Below are positions 58,584-64,000 of a DNA stretch of 64,000 nt, piece by piece. Each line of letters begins with the position of its first letter. The first letter of the stretch is position 1. The translations under genes and the position numbers were made by a program. The notes under the pieces were generated by a model, which had not been told where the DNA came from, did not search any database, and saw only the letters and a list, made by a program, of their open reading frames with translations. Source of the stretch: Verrucomicrobiia bacterium (GTDB taxonomy: Bacteria; Verrucomicrobiota; Verrucomicrobiia; Limisphaerales; UBA1100); contig JAAZZB010000053.1 of the NCBI GenBank assembly GCA_014239365.1, positions 26,594 through 90,593 on the forward strand, read 5' to 3'.

Positions 58584-61500
58584 TCTTCTTTTGGCTTCAG
58601 TAGTTTCTGAATTTCCGGCCGCACAAGTAATGGCGCCAATGTTGCATTGGTTCGGGCGAATGCCGGAATATTATATTGGCTGGTGGGGTCGGACTGAGAA
58701 TATAGGGTGAGCGATTGCTGGAGTGAGGTTGCGGCGGCGTTGGTTTTTTTCAATTGCATTTGGGCTTTGGCGAGGTCGTACCAAGGCACGGGGTCGTTCG
58801 GGATGAGGGCGGTCATTTCCTGATAAACTTTTTCTTTGTTCGCGTGGTCTTCGAGATAATTGTAGGCGCGCGCTAAGGCGGCGAGGTTGCGTTCGTTCCG
58901 GGTCATCTTGGTTTGGAACAAATCGATCATCGGAAGCAGAGCTTCGAGTTGGCGGGATTGGACGGTCACATCTACCGCGGTGTTGAAGTGCTCCACATTG
59001 GCGGGGTCGCGCTGGAAGCGGTTGAGATAAATCTGCTTGGCTTTGAGCGCGTCTTCGAGGGATTTCACCAAGTTCGCGTAACGCGGGTTGGCAACGTGTT
59101 GGTGCAGGAACTTGGCGGCTTCAAGCGCTTTGTCCATTTTGTGGGCGGCGGCGTGGATGGCGATTTCTGCTTCGAGGGCTTGGGCAATCATCTGATCTGT
59201 TTGCGGGAAAAGTGGATCCAGTTTTCTGAAGGTGAGCGCGACCTCCACAGCATCGCGGTAGCGGCCGAGCTCGCCGAGGAGCGCGGTGTAGCGGATGACC
59301 GCTTCGGGGCTGATGGGGCCAAAGGCAAATGACTGGCGATAGGCGTACTCAGCCTCACGCGCGTAGCGTTTGCGAAGCTCACTGCCCACGGGCGAAAGCC
59401 GCATCCGCCAAGCGTAGACATTGCCGATGGAGCCGCGCAGTTTTGAGAACCCTTTTTGCGCCTGTTGATTACGCAGGAATCGGGGATCGCCATTATATCC
59501 TGTGAGTTCGCGCCGTAGATGAGTTTTTTCAATCCATTGGCAAATGGCTTTGACTGACATCTCCGCGTTGATGGCATCGCCGATGAGGCGCTTGGAGTAT
59601 TCGTTCCAAAACGTTCGGTCACGGGCGAGCGTAGCTTCGGAGAGTTCGGTGTGTTTCGGAATGCGGCGCGTTTGGATTTCCATTCGCAGCGGGGTGCCAT
59701 CGGCGGCGTGGAGGTTGATGTGGCGCGGGGGCATCACGATGTAGCGGCCGCCTTGGATGATTTCCACACGGGCAATACCGGTTTGCGCGTTTATTTCCGT
59801 GACGCGCAGGCGGGCATTCAGCTTGGGTTGCAAGCTTCCCGAAATGATAGAATCGAAAACCTGCAGTACTTCGTTTACCTGAAAATTATATCCGGTAAGT
59901 TCAGGGTCAATTTCGGCGTGGGTGATTTCGTAAGCGGCGGCATTGGGGATGCGTTCCATCTTCACCTTGAGCCGGGCCACGTTCGTGCGTTCGCCGGTTA
60001 CGAATAACAGCTCCGGCGGGGAGAGTTCAAAGCGACCGCCATTTTCAATTCGGATGGCCGAGGGCATCCCGTTGGTGTGAGTGGCTGACACCAAAAATTT
60101 CCCCGGCGTAATGGGTTTGAATGAATCCTCGTCCGGCGTGGATTGCAGTGAAAGTGCGTCAGCTAACTCCAGCTGCACCGGTGCGTTGGTGGGGTTCATT
60201 GGGGCGGGTGTGATGCGGGTGATTTCAAATTCCCGCTCCGCATCCAGCTTCATAATAATTCCGTGCGGCGTGACATAGGGATACATCCACAAGAGCGGGA
60301 AGCTTTCTTCCACATAGAAATCGTGCGCGAGATTTGTTTCAAAAATCTTTTTGGTGAGCAGCGCATTGATTGCCATCACCGAACCGGTGCCGCGCACTTG
60401 CATTTGCGGGCTGGGCGGAGTGGGCATCAACGCATTGTCAATGGGGCAATTCAGGCCGCCTTGGGCGGTCATTTGCCGGTAGAGTTGCAATCGGCTGCGG
60501 TTGATGGAGACCAAATGGCGCGTGCCGCATTGAGGGCATTGGAACGGAAAATTAAGAGTCACATTTTCATTGTGGGCGAGTTGGCCGCGCCCCATTCGCA
60601 GCATTGCATCCTGCAAATAATCGTTGAAAGCGATTTGGTTATCCAACGTCGAGGGCGTGTGGATTTCGTTTTTGGGATACACCCCGCGGTCGCGGCGGGA
60701 TTGCTCAACCGATTGGCCAATGCCGGTGAACACCTCATCCGCCTTGAGGGCTATAGACTGCGCGATGGGCGGCAAAAGCAGCAACGACCCCAGAATAATC
60801 GTGCCTCCCCAAAGCCCGGCCCCGAGCGATTCGCGCCGATTCTGCGATGCTCTGCGAAGGATCGAAGCGTGAACAAGCATCCCCGCGCCCAGCAATAATC
60901 CCAGCAAGGCGAGGATGAAAAGCGTTCCCCGACGCTCAAGGGCATCGCTTCGGTTTGCCGCCTGATCGGGGTCCAGCTTGTGGGCGAGATTCCGGAAAAA
61001 ATCGACGTCAATTTGCGCGCTGCGATTGTAATGGGCGCGGATGTATTGAAGATACGTGCCATCGGCCAACGCATTTTGGGTGATGATGTAAACATCGCGA
61101 CGATCAAAATCCTTATCGCGCTTGTATTTTGCCGCCATAAAACTTTCGCAAAAAATCATATAAGTGGGCGCGAAGCGTCCCGGATCTGTGCCGCCAAACA
61201 GAATGGCGTGCTTGTTCATTTCCGGAAACACCTCGAAGGGGGGCGAAAACATATCGTGCCCGTACCAATAGCCGAAGAGATGGCCGCGTTGCTCGTTCAC
61301 CGCCCAGTTGGAAAGGGCAGGGCGGGCGGGCATAACAATAATGAGCCCAATGCCCAGCGCGAGCAATGCGCTTCGGCCCGAGCGCGGAGCAAAGAGGCGG
61401 GCAAGCGCGGAAAGAAGCAGCAATAACATCAGCGACAAACCAATCACGGCGGCAGTTTTTGGAATGATAAAATCAGTCGTCTTGAAGATGTCGATGGTTT

Positions 61501-63304
61501 GGATGATTTCCAATATGCCCAAGAGGAAAAGGAATCCCGCCAAGCCAAAGGCAAGCCCCCGGTTGCGCGCGGCCAGCGTGGCGGCGATGAGCGCCACGCC
61601 CAGACCCGCACCGAGCGCGATGAAAATGTGCGTGGCGGTGAAGAATACTTTGAACAAATGCCGATTCTGTTCATCCGCCGTTGGGTTGAGTAGGAAAATT
61701 AAAATCAATGTAAATGAAATGAAAATGCCCGTGAGCGCGGCAATCCAACGCCGTTCGCGCAGCGCCATCCACGGCAAAAATGCCATCGGCAAAAACGCCA
61801 GCGCCAAATAGCTTAGGCTGAATTCCTGCGCGGCTTCTTCCCAATACACATAAGCTTGGCCGCCGTTGAAGGTGCTGCGGCGGGGCGTGGCATTGGGCAG
61901 AGGTTTTGTGTAGTTGCGATCGTAAAAAATGCGCGTCAAATTTGAGGGCGCAATGCGGTCGTATTGGCCGCGGGTGATGGCGTGTTTGAAGCCTTGTTCC
62001 GTTCGAGGGTACGCCCAGTTCATGGGCGGATTGGTCATCGAAGCGAGTGGCATATACAAATAAAACGCTGCTCCCAGCAGCCACGCCGCGCGGGTATTTA
62101 GCAACGGCATCCAATGCCGCATCAAGGGCGGGCCAGATTGTTCGCCGCGATTAAACCACGAGAACAGCGCGAGTGCCGCAATCAACGTTGCATTTAAGGC
62201 CGCCCATATTTCCACCGCGTTGGCGGCGCGCGCAAAGTGGGTGTCTTCAAAATAGGAGCTCCAAGCCCAGCTAAATAATCCAGCCGAAAGCAGGTAGACG
62301 CCCACCGCAGCGGCGATGAGTGTGATCAATCCATTTGATTCCAGAGATTTTTGTGAAAGAAACTTTTTGCCTTTGTCGTACAACGTTATCCCCAGAAGCA
62401 GCGCCACCATCCCCACGCCGATCACATTGAAAAGAATGAACACCCCTGGCTCGCTGTCCGGTGGTGCGCCTTCTGCCGGTAACGTGGCGTACAAGCCGAG
62501 GATGTAAACGCCGCAATTGCACAGCAAAAAATCCTTGCCGAGTTTGCGGTCCGCCAACAGCACAATCGCCTCAATGCCGATCGCGGCGAGCAATAAAGTT
62601 TGGTGGTTTGCAAAGCACAGGCCAAAACAAAAGTAGGCCAAGTACAACGGCCAACGGATTTCCGGGCGAAAGTACCAACGCATCATCAACGCCAGCACGG
62701 CCATAAAGGTGAAGATGCCGAGCGTGTACACTTCCACAATCACCGCTTGGCTCCACATAAATCCATTGAAAGCCAGCAACAATCCGGCGGTGATGCCCGA
62801 GGCAAGGCCAATGGTGTCGCGTTGGCGGGCTTTGAGTTCATTAAAAAACTTGATGCCTTTGAGCATTAACTGCGCCGTGCGCGAGACCATCAGCGCGAGC
62901 AGTCCGCAAGCGAGTGCGGCGGCCACGGCGGAGGAGAGCGCGACGCGCCACGCGATGTTTCCGAAGGGCAGCTTGGTGAATGCCCATGTGTAAAGCGTCC
63001 ACACCGGATAGCCCGGCGGATGCGGCACGCCGGCGTACATCGAGCCCACCGCCAGCTCGCCGGAATCCTCTAACGTGAGGTCCGGCGCGAGGGTATAAAA
63101 ATAAACGCCAAACGAAATCAGCGTGGCCAGCACAAACGCCAGCCAATCGCATCGGCGAAAAAATGGACGGGCTTTTGGGGCCGCATCAGCGGCGGCGGTT
63201 GCTTCGGGCGTTGGCTCCGGCGCGACCTCGGATTTGCTGGGAAGGGTTTCCGAGGCTTCTGAAGGCTTGGGGAACCGTTTCTTGCCGCGCTTGCCTTTGC
63301 TCAT
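58580..63304 (-). CDS. Large DUF2723-type GT-C membrane protein with zinc-ribbon-like and TPR regions
   Basis: 1574 aa from ATG 63304; the frame runs open to 63745 over glnB, which is rejected. The N-terminal ~48 residues are charged and Pro/Ala-rich. A DUF2723 domain follows, with the first transmembrane segment at about 54-72 and LAPDLTLEDSGELAVGSMYAGVPHPPGYPVW just after it. About 15 further membrane segments run to about residue 870. This resembles protein O-mannosyltransferase-like GT-C glycosyltransferases. A soluble region follows, with FQCPQCGTRH and NCPID (possible zinc ribbon) and a beta-rich segment. The C-terminal ~300 residues contain TPR-like repeats (AAKFLHQHVANPRYANLVKSLEDA, PWYDLAKAQMQLKKTNAAATSLQQ). 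Lipid-linked sugar transfer is plausible but unproven. Confidence 0.88.
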   Translation of the reverse strand: MSKGKRGKKRFPKPSEASETLPSKSEVAPEPTPEATAAADAAPKARPFFRRCDWLAFVLATLISFGVYFYTLAPDLTLEDSGELAVGSMYAGVPHPPGYPVWTLYTWAFTKLPFGNIAWRVALSSAVAAALACGLLALMVSRTAQLMLKGIKFFNELKARQRDTIGLASGITAGLLLAFNGFMWSQAVIVEVYTLGIFTFMAVLALMMRWYFRPEIRWPLYLAYFCFGLCFANHQTLLLAAIGIEAIVLLADRKLGKDFLLCNCGVYILGLYATLPAEGAPPDSEPGVFILFNVIGVGMVALLLGITLYDKGKKFLSQKSLESNGLITLIAAAVGVYLLSAGLFSWAWSSYFEDTHFARAANAVEIWAALNATLIAALALFSWFNRGEQSGPPLMRHWMPLLNTRAAWLLGAAFYLYMPLASMTNPPMNWAYPRTEQGFKHAITRGQYDRIAPSNLTRIFYDRNYTKPLPNATPRRSTFNGGQAYVYWEEAAQEFSLSYLALAFLPMAFLPWMALRERRWIAALTGIFISFTLILIFLLNPTADEQNRHLFKVFFTATHIFIALGAGLGVALIAATLAARNRGLAFGLAGFLFLLGILEIIQTIDIFKTTDFIIPKTAAVIGLSLMLLLLLSALARLFAPRSGRSALLALGIGLIIVMPARPALSNWAVNEQRGHLFGYWYGHDMFSPPFEVFPEMNKHAILFGGTDPGRFAPTYMIFCESFMAAKYKRDKDFDRRDVYIITQNALADGTYLQYIRAHYNRSAQIDVDFFRNLAHKLDPDQAANRSDALERRGTLFILALLGLLLGAGMLVHASILRRASQNRRESLGAGLWGGTIILGSLLLLPPIAQSIALKADEVFTGIGQSVEQSRRDRGVYPKNEIHTPSTLDNQIAFNDYLQDAMLRMGRGQLAHNENVTLNFPFQCPQCGTRHLVSINRSRLQLYRQMTAQGGLNCPIDNALMPTPPSPQMQVRGTGSVMAINALLTKKIFETNLAHDFYVEESFPLLWMYPYVTPHGIIMKLDAEREFEITRITPAPMNPTNAPVQLELADALSLQSTPDEDSFKPITPGKFLVSATHTNGMPSAIRIENGGRFELSPPELLFVTGERTNVARLKVKMERIPNAAAYEITHAEIDPELTGYNFQVNEVLQVFDSIISGSLQPKLNARLRVTEINAQTGIARVEIIQGGRYIVMPPRHINLHAADGTPLRMEIQTRRIPKHTELSEATLARDRTFWNEYSKRLIGDAINAEMSVKAICQWIEKTHLRRELTGYNGDPRFLRNQQAQKGFSKLRGSIGNVYAWRMRLSPVGSELRKRYAREAEYAYRQSFAFGPISPEAVIRYTALLGELGRYRDAVEVALTFRKLDPLFPQTDQMIAQALEAEIAIHAAAHKMDKALEAAKFLHQHVANPRYANLVKSLEDALKAKQIYLNRFQRDPANVEHFNTAVDVTVQSRQLEALLPMIDLFQTKMTRNERNLAALARAYNYLEDHANKEKVYQEMTALIPNDPVPWYDLAKAQMQLKKTNAAATSLQQSLTLYSQSDPTSQYNIPAFARTNATLAPLLVRPEIQKLLKPKED

Positions 63305-63314
63305 AGTGGTTTGA

Positions 63315-63956
<642 letters not shown>

Positions 63957-63981
63957 CTTTAACCCTCAAATTCTCTGAACC

Positions 63982-64000
63982 ATGAAAAAACTCTTTCCAA
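63982..64000 (+). CDS. Start of a further gene, possibly amtB (partial)
   Basis: ATG at 63982 followed by AAA AAA CTC TTT, i.e. Met-Lys-Lys-Leu-Phe, looks like the beginning of a signal peptide or membrane protein. glnB is very often followed by the ammonium transporter gene; only 6 codons are visible, so identity is an inference from context. Confidence 0.4.

Overview
The window most resembles a chromosomal segment of a Verrucomicrobiota bacterium, perhaps a Pedosphaera/Limisphaerales-like lineage. This is inferred from gene content: a PSCyt/DUF1549 c-type cytochrome, a Tat-exported Gfo/Idh/MocA oxidoreductase, a GT-C membrane protein with a TPR tail (DUF2723), an exported FG-GAP protein, a Kdo/Lpt outer-membrane gene set, HPr kinase and GatCAB. 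It is a dense housekeeping region of about 60 genes with many 1-4 bp overlaps. I see no prophage, integron, CRISPR array or insertion sequence with a transposase.

Layout. 1-1435: truncated cytochrome gene on the minus strand. 1.5-9.2 kb: plus-strand run kdsA-kdsC-lptC-lptA-lptB-hprK-HPr-gatC-gatA-gatB, joining lipopolysaccharide core synthesis and transport to an HPr kinase/HPr pair and to tRNA transamidation. 9.3-15.2 kb: mpl (murein recycling), a TPR lipoprotein, a metallo-hydrolase, ilvH-ilvC and an exported protein. 15.2-23.8 kb: long minus-strand run recG-DUF2270-hisC-argA-small membrane protein-L,D-transpeptidase-proA-ATP-grasp-like protein. 23.9-29.4 kb: two unknown genes, an M42 peptidase, proB, mazG and an M29 peptidase. 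29.6-38.9 kb: pnp-cdd, a MoeB-rhodanese fusion, nusB-RNase AM-ftsY-ribD-ribE, then lacI-type regulator-nadK-tlyA on the minus strand. 39-49.3 kb: midA, the oxidoreductase, tRNA-Arg(CCG), a divergent transketolase, yqgE, uvrB, hemW and a tandem siroheme-decarboxylase-like fusion. 49.4-64 kb: ppdK with a strong terminator, small exported proteins, a toxin-antitoxin pair, aspS-grpE-dnaJ-rsmE, the 1574-residue DUF2723 protein and glnB, probably followed by amtB.

Three genome-organisation signals stand out beyond the gene list. First, many transcription units seem to start with a TTGNNN-N16-18-hexamer promoter whose -10 box ends only 5-7 nt before the start codon, which implies leaderless mRNAs. 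Second, several unrelated palindromic elements sit at gene 3' ends. Two near-identical 47-bp copies are built as GTAG-hairpin-hairpin-CTAC, and their TAG supplies the stop codon of the adjacent gene. Third, all ten convergent gene pairs either have zero or negative spacing (often interlocked stop codons) or are separated by a palindromic element.

All family assignments come from reading motifs in the translated sequence; no database search was run.
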